Assembly: GCA_028551475.1 (NCBI GenBank) | Contig: CM052359.1 | Span: 6,015,583 to 6,079,582, forward strand | Direction of reading: 5' to 3' | From: Casuarina equisetifolia | Taxonomy: Eukaryota > Streptophyta > Magnoliopsida > Fagales > Casuarinaceae | Length of the DNA stretch: 64,000 nt | Shown: positions 26,724 to 39,809 of the stretch, piece after piece | Position numbering within the stretch: the first letter of the stretch is position 1 | Layout of the letters: each line of letters opens with the position of its first letter | Made by a program: the position numbers and the translations under genes | The notes under the pieces: generated by a model | The model's database searches: none | Told to the model about the DNA's origin: nothing | What the model saw: only the letters and a program-made list of their open reading frames with translations

Positions 26724-27954
26724 TGATAACTTTATTTTTATAGAGTTATTTTACTTATTCTAGGCAATAAATAACTTTAATAATTAGGAAAAAATATTTG
26801 AACTCCTCTTTATTTACCTAAATTTATCTTGTTTATGTAGCATAATAAAGCAAGGAGAAAAGAGATGAACATGGAGAACCTAATGCTTATTCTGTGGCAA
26901 AATTATAATATCAAGATCTAGAGAGTTAAGATAGGCTTGGGCTTTGGATGATTGTTAGTAGATTTTCTGTTGTTGTTGGGTTTTCTAAATAAATAGAAAA
27001 CTTAATCATGTTAGGAATTCAAATCTTAATTAATTTAGGAGTTCAAAACCCAATTGTTTTAGGTATCTAAAACCAACTTCTATTGGGATAAGGTCTAAAC
27101 TCAAAACTCTATTTAGGAGAAGAGAAGAAGCAAAATAGGAGGAGGAGGAAATTGAACATAACTCAAGAGAGAGGCTAGGAATTCAAGATTTTCTTGAAGA
27201 GAAGTCAAAAAGGATGACAAACTTCTTGTTCTTGGATTCAAGATGCCTTATTTATTTCTTATTATTATTCTTCCTCATTATTTCTTTATGTTTTAGTTTA
27301 TTTTTGTTAGAGCTACGATATAACCTAATTATGATGGTATGAATCTTATGATTATTATGTTTTGCAAGATATTTTGTTTATATAAAGTCACATATTACTG
27401 TGTTTAATGCTTTTAAGTGATTAGTTACCACTTAAATGATCTGATTTGCATGTTTGAGACCGACATAAGATAATATGCTGTTGCTTATTGTAATATGTAA
27501 CCATAAATTAAATATGGATAGACTTATACCATATTATTTGTGTGGCTTTCGGTGTAAATTGGAAATATTCACAGATCTTAATGCATTCACATATAGAAAT
27601 ATAGTGAATTAATAAACTAAATAGGTTTACTATACCTAGACATAAGATAGTAAATAAATTAGGAGATTCCGCCATTACATAGATATTATTCCTTTTGCAA
27701 GCATACATAATCTACATTAATACCTCATAATTATGGTGAAATCGGATACTCTAACATATTTCACGCATTTTGTTTTTTTAGATTTAGTTAACTAATCTAT
27801 CATTTATTATTTGGATTTGTTAGATAAATTCTAGGAGTTATTCACCATTAGTAATTAGTTAGTCTAGTAATCATCAATCTCTGTGGGACAATATCTTTCT
27901 TATCATTATATTACTTGTTCAACATGTTCACTTACATCTAAATTTCACTGAACA
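26724..27954 (+). mobile_element. Solo gypsy-type LTR, opposite orientation to its neighbour
   Basis: About 1,231 bp, starting TGATAACT and ending CACTGAACA. It is the reverse complement of the LTR family at 14,040-15,232 and 18,697-20,000, and more diverged from them than they are from each other. No internal element sequence or clean 5-bp target duplication is visible. It lies 90 bp from the next solo LTR. Confidence 0.8.
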
Positions 27955-28044
27955 ATCATCTTATTGATGAAAACCTTTGATGACTAGATAGACCTGATAG
28001 CACTCCAATAAACCATTGAAGCAAAGTTTAACCTTGTAGATTCA

Positions 28045-29361
28045 TGTTCGGTGAAATTTATATGCAAGTGAACATGTCGAACAAGTAATATAATGATAAG
28101 AAAGATATCGTTCTACAGAGATTGGTGATTACTAAACTAACTAATTATTAACAGTGAACAACTCCTAGAATTTATCTAGTAAATCAAATTGATAGATGAT
28201 AGATTAACTAACTAAGTCTAAGAAAATTAAATACAAGAAATATGTTAGAGCATCCGATTTACCATAATTACTAGGTATTAATATTGATTATTTATGCTTG
28301 CAAGAAAGACAATATCTATGTGATGGCGGAACTTCCTAATTTATTTACTATCCTATGTCTAGGTATAGCAAACCTACTTAGTTCATTAATTCACTATATC
28401 TCTATATGTGAATTGAAACAAACCAAATGCATTAGGATCTATGAACATTCCTAGTTTGCACCGAAAGCCACACAAACAATATGGTATATGTCTATCCATA
28501 TTTAATCTATGGTTGCATATTACAAGAAGCAACTGCATGTTATTTCCTGTCGGTCTCTAACATGCAAATCAAGTCATCTAAGTGGTAGCTAATCACCTAA
28601 AAGCATTAAACTCCATAATATGTAACTTCACATAAATAAAATATCTTGCAAAACATAATAATCATAAGATTCATACCATCATAATTAGGTTACATCGTAG
28701 CTCTAACAAAAATAAACTAAAACATAAAGAAATAATGAGGAAGAATAGTAATAAGAAATAAAGAATGCATCTTGAATCCAAAAACAAGAAGTTTGTCACC
28801 CTTTTTGTCTTCTCTTAAAAAAAACCTTGAATTCTTGGCCTTGAGTTGTGCTCAATTTCCTCCTCCCCTCTTCTTTTGCCTCTTCTCTTCTCTTAAATAG
28901 GGTTTAGGTTTAGACCTATTCTTATCCTAGTAGAATTGGGTCTTAGAGATCTAAAATAAATGGGTTTTGAACTCTTAATTTAATTAGGTTTTGAACTCCT
29001 AATTTAATTAGGCTTTAAACTCTTAATTTAATTAGGTTTTAAACTTCTAAATTAATTAGGATTTGAATTCCTAACATGACTGGGTTTTCTAAATAAATAG
29101 AAAACCCAATAACAATAGAAAATCTAATAACAATCATCCAAAGCCCAAGCCCATCTTAACTCTCTTGATCTTGATATTACGATTTTGCCACACAATAAGT
29201 ATCAGGTTCTCCATGTTCATTCCTTTTCTCCTTGCCTCCTTGTGCTACATAAACAAGATAAATATAGGTAAATAAAGAGGAATTCAAATGTTTTCTCACA
29301 ATTATTAAAGTTATTTATTGCCTAAAATAGGTAAAATAACTCTATAAAAATAGAGTTATCA
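28045..29361 (-). mobile_element. Solo gypsy-type LTR with perfect 5-bp target duplication
   Basis: About 1,317 bp; TG...CA ends; the same orientation as the LTRs of the 14-20 kb element. It is flanked on both sides by ATTCA (28,040-28,044 and 29,362-29,366). Removing it restores continuity with the copia remnant copy near 41,370-41,390, as expected for LTR-LTR recombination after insertion. Confidence 0.9.
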
Positions 29362-30727
29362 ATTCACTTGCAATCAATAAGGAAAACATTAGTGGGAAGC
29401 AAAATTAGAAGCCAAGTATTGTTGCAAATGGGAGTAGTGTAGTTAGCTACCATGGCTTCATGCCAATGAGCATCCTAGGTGGCTTAGGTGTAATAGATAG
29501 GCTTAGGGTATTAAAATTGAACATATTTCATGAGGAACATAAGATTGTAGTCTATTGACCTCATAATGCCTTTATAAAAATGATTAGTGTTTCACCTTAT
29601 ATACTACATATCTTTTTGTGTTACATTGCTAAATGAACTCATGATTGTAAAGAACTTGCTTTCGTTAATATAATAATGAAGACAAACTTTAGAAAGACAT
29701 GGCTAACTTAAGTAAAGAATTATAAAAGTATTACTTTTTAAGTTGAAATTGATGAACCATTTTTTAGGTTAATCAATTCCTAGTAAATAGGTTATTTGTA
29801 ATCATCCAATTTGAGATCGGTCTCATTTAAAATTCAACTAAAAGGCAAGCATTTATACGGCTTGCTGTAAGTTAATTCCCATCGTAAAACACGAGAATGT
29901 GGATGCAATGAAGGTGAGAAATTTGGGTTAAAGACATCATCGCATTCCTTTCTTTGTTCTTGCTAAGACCTAATATTCAAACACATAACAATAATTGCTT
30001 ATGTTCTACGATTACGTAAAAGTAAAAGAAAAAAAAAAGGTTGAAGGATTATTGTTAGGCAAGAAATAACATTGGCATGCATCTGCACCTAATCGGTACA
30101 AGGTGATTGAATATTTTTATTTTATTTTATGAATTGGTAAATTTATTTATCTAAAAATGAAAAATTACGAAGGTTTAAGGGCATTAGTTTAGCATTATAA
30201 GCTTATCTAAAAGAAAATCAAGTTAAAAGGATTTAATATTCCTAAATACATGCTCTCTTATGTATTACTTTCTTGATTGAATAAATATCGCATAACCAAG
30301 AAAACACGTTTTAAACCAAAAGACATTGTCTATTTGATAGCTCTTGTACACTTTCTTTTCCCTTTCTAGTAGAGCCAAAAACCTTTTGCCAACTTAATGC
30401 TTAGTTTGAATATTCCGAGAAAGAGAGAGGATTACGTATGTGACTCCTAATGCCCCTCGCCATAATAGATGGCAAATGGCTCTAATAAAAAGTCGATTCA
30501 CCCGAAAACCATTGTACTATGCGAAGACTCAACAATTTGTGTTTTGAGATATTATCCAAGGTAATTCCAAATAATAGTATTACGAGAATGATATCCAATT
30601 GGTGATCAAACATGGAAGAGAGAAGTTGGAAAAGGGTTATTAAGGTTATAGTTTATTATTTGTAAGAAGGCATGTATAAAATATATTAAAATTTTCACTT
30701 TATGATCCTAAATATTTTGACTTTTTT

Positions 30728-30860
30728 ATGGGAAAGCGAATGGGAGCAAATATTCAAGTTTCGATTATTATTGGCTTTCTTATATTTTTACTTCAATTTC
30801 ACTTGCCGCCGAAGGAATTGCAACATTTTACATACCTCCTTGTGTTGTGCATCATCGTAT
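30728..30860 (+). pseudogene. EG45-like exon 1 relic
   Basis: GGAGCAAATATTCAAGTTTC begins a stretch matching exon 1 of the EG45-like gene at 36,665. The first codons read MGANIQ; after an indel, the mature N-terminus reads SLAAEGIATF and YIPPCV, against SYAAQGTASF and YKPPYV in the intact gene. The matching GT donor and exon 2 are not seen nearby. A sister relic lies at 44,230-44,346 in the second segmental copy. Confidence 0.7.
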
Positions 30861-31079
30861 ACTTTTTTGCTGTTATAGGTTTAATATCTCTAAAATATAA
30901 TTATATCTGATTGCCTTGTTAACTTAAATGCTCAATGTGTAATCAAGATTTAGAAAAGTTTATTCACTAAATAGTTGCTATTCCTTATTATGATATGGAA
31001 GCTAAAGAATTGATAAGGTCATGTAAGGGCAAGTTATGATGATGGTGTTGAAATCAACTTTGTTTCTGCAAACACTACT

Positions 31080-34000
31080 ATGTCTTACAAATATTGCCAA
31101 GCTTATAACACTCTCTATGTGATACATGAAGTAAGAAAAAGGCCCTTATTGATGTGTATCAATTTGAGGAGTATTATGCTAAGTTATCCCTATTTAGTAT
31201 TTCTTTCTATTATAAAATATTTAGATAATAATGTTGAAATTCTAAAGTTTCCTATAATAAAAAAACTAGTTAATTACATATATGCATAACAAAGTTGAGA
31301 TTCTTAAATTATTCTATAGTAATGATGTTCTTGTTATACAAATATACACAATCATGCTAGGGTTACTATATTTTTCAGTAGTAATGATGCTTCCTATTAT
31401 ACATATGTACAAAATAATGACAATATTCGTAAGTTTCTCTTTATTAATAATGCTTCCTATTTTATTGATATACATAGTAAGGAAATAATTAATATTTCTA
31501 AATGGTTGGATTTTTATCCTTTAAGAGTTAAAAAAAGAAGATATTTAATAAAGCAATTATATTATCTAAGGCTCATATGAAAGGGACTAAATAAAATTAT
31601 TAAATGAGTAACCTCCTCCAAGAATTCAAGTTAAGGATGACCTAACAAATGGAAGTGGTGCTACATCAACATAAATATTTAACCATTTAAGATTATAGTG
31701 AAAAAGGTGATATTCCAATAAAGTCAATTCCAACTTTCATAATGTTGGAATGTCAAGAATTATTATCCAAATAGTTACGAATAAAATAAATGATAACTTG
31801 GTGAATGACTTAAATCAAAAGCTACATCACAAGAACCCATTGAACTATAAGAAGTTACAAATTTTTACTTTGTATAATATTCCTTTCTAATAATAATCAA
31901 AATTTATTAGTAAGCAACTAACCAAGTATATTGTTATATGAAGATATTACATAACCCCTTCATTTGAGAATAAGGTTGCATAGAGATGTTCAATGAGTAG
32001 AAGCAGAGATTAATGGGAAATCACCATCAAGGCTATAATTTAATAAAACAAATGATGACTTGGTGAATGACATAAATCAAAAGCTACTTCACTTGAAACC
32101 CATTGAACTCCAAGAAGTCACAAAATTTTATTTTGTACCATGTTCAATAATATTTATCACTAACAATAAACAAACTTCCATTGTGCAACAATGTGTATCT
32201 TAAAGACTATCCAATAAAAGCAAGAAACCAAGCAAGTACACTCTTATATGAACATATTACATAATGTTTTCGTTTAAGAGTAGGGTTGCATATAGATGTT
32301 TAGTGAGTAAATAGGGAGATTAGTGGGAAATCACCATAAAGGCTAGAGTTTATCGACTTTGGGAGCCCTCTATTAAAAGGAATTAAATCTACACTTTATG
32401 ATGCAACATACCTCTTGGTATTTGTAAGGAAAAGATTAGGAGCAAAAATCAAATGAAGGCTCCTAAAAAAGAAATTGAATAAAATTGTTAAATAAGTAAA
32501 CTATTACAAGAATTTAAGATGAGCATAACAAATGGAAGTGGAGCTACCTAAACATTAATGTTTAACCATTTAAGGTTATGGTAAAAAAAATAATACTCCT
32601 ACAAAGTTATTTCCACCTATGATAATGTTGAAATTTCAAGAATTACTATCCAAATAGTTGTGCATAAAATAAATGAAAACTTGGTGAATTACTTAAATTA
32701 AAAGCAACATCACACAAAACCCATCAAACTCCAAGAAGTCACAAATGTTTACTTTTTATATTATTCCTTTCTAATAATAATCAAAATTTCATAGTATAAT
32801 AATTTCTATCTTAAAAACCATCCAATAAATGTAAGCAATAGACCAAGTATAATATTATACGAAGATATTACATAACCCCTTCATTTGAGAATAGGGTTTA
32901 ATATAGATGTTTAATGAGTAGATACAAAGATTAATAGGAAATCACCATCAATGCTATATTTTAATAAAATAAATGATGATTTGGTGAATGACTTAAATCA
33001 GAAGCTAGTTCATGTGAAACCCATCAAACTCCAAAAAGTCAAACATTTTTATTTTATAATACTTTCTATAATATCATCATAACAATAAACAAAATTTTGC
33101 AGCATAATATTGTTAATCTTAAAAACTTTCCAATAAAAGTAAGCAATTGAATAAGTATAATGTCATATGAAAATATTACATAATTTGTTTGTTTGAGAAT
33201 AGGGTTAAATATAGATGGCTGGTGAGTATATGCTAAGATTAATGGGAAGTCATCATTAAGGCTATAGTTTATCAATTTTAGGAGGCCTCTATTAAAAGGG
33301 ATTAAATCTACACTTTATGATGCAATATATCTCTGGGTATTTATAAGGGAAAGAATGAGAACAAAAATCCAATTAAGGCTCGTATGAAAGAGATTGAAGA
33401 AAGTTGTTAAATAAGTAACCTATTGTAAGAATTAGGATAAGTATAACTTAACAAATGGAAGTGGTGCAAACACTTCTATGTGTCACAAATATTGCCAAGC
33501 TCATAATAAAGTCGTTATGTGATACATGATGTAAGAAAGAGGCCCTTACTGATGTGTATTAATTTGAGAAGTATTATGCTAAGTTATCCCTATTTAGTAT
33601 TTCTTCCTATTATAAATTATCTATATAATAATGTTGAAATTCTATAGTTTCCTATAATAAAAAAACTAGTTAATTACATATATGCATAACAAAGTTGAGA
33701 TTCTTAAATTATTCTATAGTAATGATGTTCTTGTTATACAAATATACACAATCATGCTAGGGTTCCTATATTTTTCAATAGTAATGATGCTTCCTATTAT
33801 ACATATGTACAAAATAATGACAATATTCGTAAGTTTCTTTTTATTAATAATGCTTCCTATTTTATTGATATACATAGTAAGGAAATAATTAATATTTCTA
33901 AATGGTTTGATTTTTATCCTTTGAGAGTTAAAAAAGAAGATATTTAATAGAGAAATTATATTATCTAAGGCTTATATGAAAGGGACTAAACAAAATTGTT

Positions 34001-36600
34001 AAATGAGTAACCTTCTACAAGAATTCAAGATGAGGATAACCTAACAAATGGAAGTAGTGCTACATCAACATAAATGTTTAACCATTTAAGATTACGGTGA
34101 AGAAGGTGATATTCTTGCAAAGTCAGTTCCATTTTTGATAATGTTGAAATTTCAGGAAATACAACCAAATAGTTATGAATAAAATAAATGATAATTTGGT
34201 GAATGACTTAAATCAAAAGCTACATCATGAAAACCCATTGAACTCTAAGAAGTCATAAATTTTTACTTTCTATAATATCCCTCCCTAATAATAATCAAAA
34301 TTTCATAGTAAGCAATCAAACAAGTATAGTGTTGTATGAAGATATTACATAACCCCTTCATTTAAGAATAACTTTTGCATATAGATGTTCGATGAGTAGA
34401 TACAAAGATTAATGGGAAATCACCATCAAGGCTATAATTTAATAAAACAAATGATGACCTGGTGAATGACATAAATCAAAAGCTACTTCACTCAAAACCC
34501 ATCGAACTGTAAGAGGTCACAAAGTTTTATTTTAGACTATGTTTAATAATATTTATCACTAACAATAGCAAACTTTTGTAGTGCAATGATGTCTATCTTA
34601 AAAACTATCCAATCAAGTATGCTCTTATATGAAGATATTTCATAGTTCTTTCATTTAAGAACTATAAATGTTTGGTGAGTAGATAGGGAGATTAATGGGA
34701 AATCACCATTAAGGCTAGAGTTTATCGAATTTAGGAGCCCTCTATTAAAAGGGATTAAATCTAAACTTTATGATGCAACATACCTCTTGGTATTCTTAAG
34801 GAAAGATTGGGAGCAAAAATCAAATGAAGGCTCCTTAAAAAGAAATTGAATAAAGTTGTTAAATAAGTAAACTGTTACAAGAATTCAAAATGAACATAAC
34901 TTAACAAATGAAAATGGTGCTACCTAAACATAATTGTTTAACCATTTAAGGTTATGGTAGAAACAATAATACTCCTACAAAGTTATTTCCACTTATGGTA
35001 ATGTTGAAATTTCAAGAATTACTATCCAAATACCTATGAATAAAACAAATGAAAACTTGGTGAATTGCTTAAAACAAAAGCTACTTCACCCAAAACCCAT
35101 CGAACTCCAAGAAGTCATAAATTTTTACTTTCTATATTATTCCTTGCTAATAATAATCAAAATTTCATAGTATAATAATTTCTTTCTTGAAAACCATCCA
35201 ATAAATGTAAGCAATTGACCAAGTATAGTTTTATATGAAGATATTACATAACCCATTCATTTAAGAATAGGGTTGCATACAAATGTTCAATAAGTAGATA
35301 CAAAGATTAATAGGCAATCACCATCAATGATATATTTTAAAAAAATAAATGATGACTTGGTGAATGACTTAAATTAGAAGCTACTTCATGCATGACCCAT
35401 TAAACTCCAAGAAGTCAAACATTTTTATTTTATAATACTTTCTATAATATTCATCACTAACAATAAACAAAACTTCACAACATAATATTGTTTATCTTAA
35501 AAACTTACCAATAAAAGTAAGCAATTAAACAAGTATAGTGTTACATGAAAATATTACATAACTTGTTTGTTTGTTTGAGAATAAGGTTAAATATAGATGG
35601 CTGGTGGGTAGATACTAAGATTAAGGGGAATTCATCATCAAGGCTATAGTTTATCAACTTTAGGAGGCCTCTATTAAAAGGGATTAAATCTACACTTTAT
35701 GATGCAACATATCTCTGGGTATTTGTAAGGGAAAGAATGAGAACAAAAATCCAATGAAGGCTCTTACGAAAAGGATTGAATAAAGTTGTTAAATAAGTAA
35801 CCTATTGGAAGAATTTAGGATAAACATATTTAACAAATGGAAGTGGTGCTACCTCAACATAAATGTTTAATCGTTTAAGATTATGGTGAAAAAGGTATTA
35901 ATCCTACAAAGTTAGTTCCACCTTTGATGTTGAAATTTCAAGAATTACAATCTGAATAATTATGAATAAAATTAATGATAACTTGATGAATGACTTAAAT
36001 CAAAGTACATCACTTAGAAACCCATTGAGCCTAAATAAGTCACAAACTTTTACTTTTATACTACTATAACATTCATTACTAATAATAAATGAAATTTCAT
36101 AGTACAATAATGTCTATCTTAAAAATTGTCCAATAAACATAAGCAATTGAGCAAGTATCGTGTTATAAAGAAATATTACTTAACCCTTTCATTTGAGAAT
36201 AGGATGGCATATAGATGTTTGGTGAGTAGATATTTAGTTAGTGGGAAATCACCATCAAGGCCATAGTTCAATAAAACAAATGACCACTTGGTGAATGACT
36301 TAAATCATAAGCTACTAGACTCAAAACCCATCGAACTCCAAGAGGTCACAAATTTTTACTTATACTACATTTTATAATATTCATCACTAATAATAAACAA
36401 ACTTTCATAGTACAATAATGTCTATCTTAAAAATTGTCCAATAAGAGTTAGTAACATAACAAGTGTAGTGTTATACGAAGACATTACATTATTTCATTAA
36501 TTTAAGAATACGGTAGCATATAAATTTTCAATGAGTGGCTACAAAGATTAATAGGAAATCACCATCAAGGCCATAGTTTATCAACTTTGGGAGAAGTCTA
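31080..36600 (+). repeat. EG45 promoter/leader array, block 1
   Basis: Built of two about 2.4-kb higher-order units (31,080-33,480 and 33,480-35,870) plus the final module that serves the real gene. Each promoter module carries GGGATTAAATCTACACTTTA, then a GGTATTTGTAAGG leader, then a start-codon region AATGGGAGCAAAAATCCAA. Anchors are at about 32,381, 33,301, 34,754, 35,682 and 36,611. An older sub-repeat (GGTGAATGACTTAAATCA then AACTCCAAGAAGTCAC) recurs about ten times. In modules other than the last, gene sequence stops after about six codons. The 2.4-kb units also carry a 68-codon open frame (31,282-31,488 and 33,682-33,888) that matches no protein I know. Confidence 0.8.
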
Positions 36601-36664
36601 TTAAAAGGGGTTAAATTTACACTTTGTGACACAACACATCTCTGGGTATTTGTAAGGAAAAAGA
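36590..36664 (+). promoter_or_regulatory. Proximal promoter and 5' leader of the EG45-like gene
   Basis: A TATA-like TCTATTAAAAGG lies at about 36,597-36,608, about 60 bp before the ATG, followed by the leader TCTCTGGGTATTTGTAAGG. The same box and leader are repeated in seven other modules of this window. The assignment is inferred from position and conservation, not from transcript ends. Confidence 0.4.
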
Positions 36665-37926
36665 ATGGAAGCAAAAATCCAAGTTCTGGTCATATTTACT
36701 GCTATCATGTGTTTGGCTTCAATTTCATATGCCGCTCAAGGGACTGCTAGCTTTTACAAACCTCCTTATGTCCGTAAGTATATATATGCTTATCCATAAT
36801 TTAGTTTATAGTAAATTAAATAGCATTCCTTTCGCATGTTATGCTTGAAAATTTTTAGTTTGTAAAGGCAAAATCTGTATCTTTATCCTTTTCATTTGGA
36901 TTTGCGGTTTTAATATAGGTGATTTACATCTTACCCTAACTGAATATTGTACTTAATGTAATGAAGTTTCCTTCCAAAGTTAGTATTATAGAAAAGGACT
37001 ATAACTAACAAGAATTGATAGCAAGATAAACCACTTACAATTAAATTAAACTTCTAGAGTAATTGCTTATAGCTATTATATGATTTAAGAGATTGAGTAT
37101 GAAGTTAAATTAAGCACAATTCATTTTAGATTCAATTATAGTAATCAAGAAAGTCATTTATAGGAGTATTTGAATAAGATTAAAACTAAAAGTATGTCTT
37201 TCCATACCAATCTTCCTCATGCTAATGGAAATTGAGATTGGAATTCAAATATTCTTGTCTAATTCAATTGTGAAATCCTAATACAATCGTAATCTCATAT
37301 TAATGTAAAGAATTCATATAGAATTAACAAAAATGTGGTCTCAGAATTTATGATATTTGTTGCCATGATCTATAAATCCATGTTGATTTTGGAAAAACTA
37401 TAGCTTTTCTTGGCTTTTACTTTAAACAAAAAGAGAAATGGTTAGTAAAATAGTTTGGGTAAGACAAATTTTAAGCATTGAAGGGTAGAAGTCATCTCTT
37501 TTAGCTCTATTGGGTTTCATGTATAGGCATTAACTCAAGTTTAGACTTGTTTTATAAGTTCAGAATGTGTCTTATTGATATGATGAATTGGAGATCTAAA
37601 AAAAACAGAACCTTTTTACCATATTAATTTTTAAAATCTTTGTGCCAGCCTCTACATGTTATGGAAACACAGATAAAGGAACCCTTGTTGCCAAGGCAAG
37701 TGACACTATATGGGAAAATGGAGCTGCATGTGGGAAAAAGTACTTCGTAAAATGCATTGGTGGCACAGGTCCAGGTCCATATGCTTGTGAGAAACTTACC
37801 ATTGAGGTTACGATTGTTGATTATTGCCCACCTGGATGCCCTGGAACCATTAATCTTTCTGAAGATGCTTTCGCAATAATTTCTAATCTTGGTGCCGGAG
37901 TAATCAAGATTGAGTATTCAAAGTAA
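36665..37926 (+). CDS. EG45-like domain secreted protein (citrus blight-associated p12 / plant natriuretic peptide type)
   Basis: Two coding exons: 36,665-36,773 and 37,649-37,926, phase-1 intron with GTAAGT donor and GTGCCAG acceptor, giving 128 aa. Residues 1-24 form a signal peptide (MEAKIQVLVIF then MCLASISYA). The mature protein has the double-psi beta-barrel EG45 pattern: GTASFYKPPYVPSTCYGN, then IWENGAACGKKYFVKC, VDYCPPGCPGTINLS and a closing GAGVIKIEYSK. All six family cysteines are present and the length matches p12 (about 131 aa). The fold is that of the expansin N-terminal domain without the wall-binding domain; relatives act in the apoplast in water/ion balance and stress responses. 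A GT at 37,923 and a CAG at 38,021-38,023 would allow a further intron across the stop that leaves the protein unchanged (TCA AA|G TGA). Confidence 0.88.
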
Positions 37927-39040
37927 GTGAAGTTATAATGATCAAAACATTACTACATAAGGTAAAAAAAAATGTAGGTGACATTATTATTGATTGGTTG
38001 GTACTTATGTTTATGATATACAGGTGACCTTAAGAAGCTTTACAAAGGAGGCTCATGATGATATAACAATCATCATGGGATTTGGAAAGACTTGTTGTTC
38101 TACTAAATATTTTGAGTTGATGAAAGAATTATCATTGTCCTTGTTGATGAAGGGAACAAGGATGCCATTGTTTTGTTGTTATGTTTTTTTTTTTTTTTAA
38201 ATTGGAGTAACAAAATTGGGAGGAATCTATTTTACTATAGTCTCAAATGTGATGTGAAAGAGTTAATTCTATGCCAATGCTAACACTAAGTACTCATATA
38301 TCACAAAGGATTTAATTTCTTTAAGATTGAGTATTTTTAACACAATCATGAGAAAATTCTAATTAGATTGTGACTAATTTAAAAGGAAGTTAAAAAGTAA
38401 CTATTTCACTTGTCAAATTGTTAATTTTTTTAAAAAAATTTTACAGCTAATGAACCATTTTTTATGGGAAAAAAATTAAAATCTTTTATAGTTCTAATTA
38501 TTATTCAATGCAACATTGGACTTTCATCTATTTCATCAATAACTTGACAAGACAATCGAAGACAAACAATTGCTAATTTACAATGCCTACTAGAAGTGGC
38601 ATATGAATTAAGATTTTGAAAATAGATTGTTTTTATGATCCGTATTCTTTTATTCCTTTCTTTTTATTACACAAGGATATAAAAATATATTCAAACTTTT
38701 GTTAGAATAGGTGCCAAGTAAGTTCTAAGTTCCTAGTCATTATGACGTTAAATAAGAATAAAAATCTTGAAATGACATAAAAAGGAGACGTTTATTCTTG
38801 AGTATCAATTCTAGGATTTTGTTTGTTAAAAAAAGTGTAAGCCTAAGCTTTTACTACGTGTCCAATTCAACAATCCTAATGCTTGGTTATCTTTTTTTAA
38901 ACTTTTTACCAATTACCTCTTCCTCCTCCTCCTTAAGGTAGGCTAACGTTTATTATCACTTTTTGAACTAGTCTTTTAACTATAACAATTGCGAATTAAA
39001 TTGTATTAAAAGTGAACATATTTCTATAAATGTGTTAGTA
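37927..39040. other. 3' flank of the EG45-like gene, no other gene
   Basis: Holds the likely 3' UTR and perhaps an extra 3' UTR intron (37,923-38,023). A poly-T run lies at about 38,187-38,198. The open frame 37,994-38,200 is judged to be UTR. I see nothing further. Confidence 0.5.
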
Positions 39041-39800
39041 CTACGGCTCTATATGGCTTCTTTGAAAAGGATTGAATAAATCTTTTAAAAAAATAACCTA
39101 TTACAAGAATTCATGACTTAAACAACCTAATAAACAAAAGTGATGATACCTCAATATAGACATGCAATAGTTTTAAGGTTATGGTGGAAAGAAATATAAT
39201 AGTCGTGGAAAGTTAGTTTGACCTTTGTTTCTCTTAAAAGTTTTTTGTCTATCGATTTCCCATTTGTAAGGTAGTAGCATAAAGAGTAGAAAGAATAAAT
39301 AAAGTTTTTACAGATAAACATTATAGATTAATGAGTTATCTTATCATAAAATATAATAAGGAACAAAGAATAGACGAGTATGTGCATGCACTAAAGACTC
39401 AAAATGGTAATTAGGTTCACAAGCACACCATTTATGTTCCTACCAATACAAATATAGCTCAACATTATTTACATCAAGCAGACATGATGTAATTTAAGGT
39501 GATTGTTGATGGATTACAAGCACAATTCATTTAAAAGATGGAGTATGAAGTTACTTTAAGCACAATTCAATTTAATCTCAATTTTAATAATCAATAAGGT
39601 CATATGTAAAAGTATCAATGATCAAGATTAAAACTAAAAGTATGTATTTTCGAATCAATCATGCTTACGCTTATGTAAATTTAGATTAAAGTTTAAATAT
39701 CCTTCTCTAATTAAATTGTGAAATCCTAACATAATCTTATCACATATTAATCTAAAGAATTCAAGTAGAATTTACCAAAATGTAGTCTAAGAATTCTTTG
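39040..39800 (+). pseudogene. Fragments of the EG45 locus (array unit piece and intron piece)
   Basis: About 39,050-39,210 resembles an array unit (CCTATTACAAGAATTCA and TTAAGGTTATGGTG landmarks). About 39,530-39,790 aligns with the intron of the intact EG45-like gene (37,080-37,340; shared GAGTATGAAGTTA, AAAACTAAAAGTATGT and TTGTGAAATCCTAA). No coding exon remains. It abuts the second copia remnant. Confidence 0.6.
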
Positions 39801-39809
39801 GAAGGATTA

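Larger units (their letters stand above)
25860..29660 (-). mobile_element. Decayed Ty1/copia remnant, segmental copy 1, split by two solo LTRs
   Basis: Matches 39,810-43,100. The minus strand carries an RNase H region (about 26,340-26,660) and, beyond the inserted LTRs, one unit of the reverse-transcriptase segment that is repeated five times in the other copy (29,368-29,650). The element is old and heavily broken. The solo LTRs at 26,724-27,954 and 28,045-29,361 lie inside it. Confidence 0.7.

Noticed and set aside
30728-30910. 60-codon frame as a new gene
   Set aside because: It is a decayed copy of EG45 exon 1; the frame leaves the homologous reading partway through and no second exon follows.
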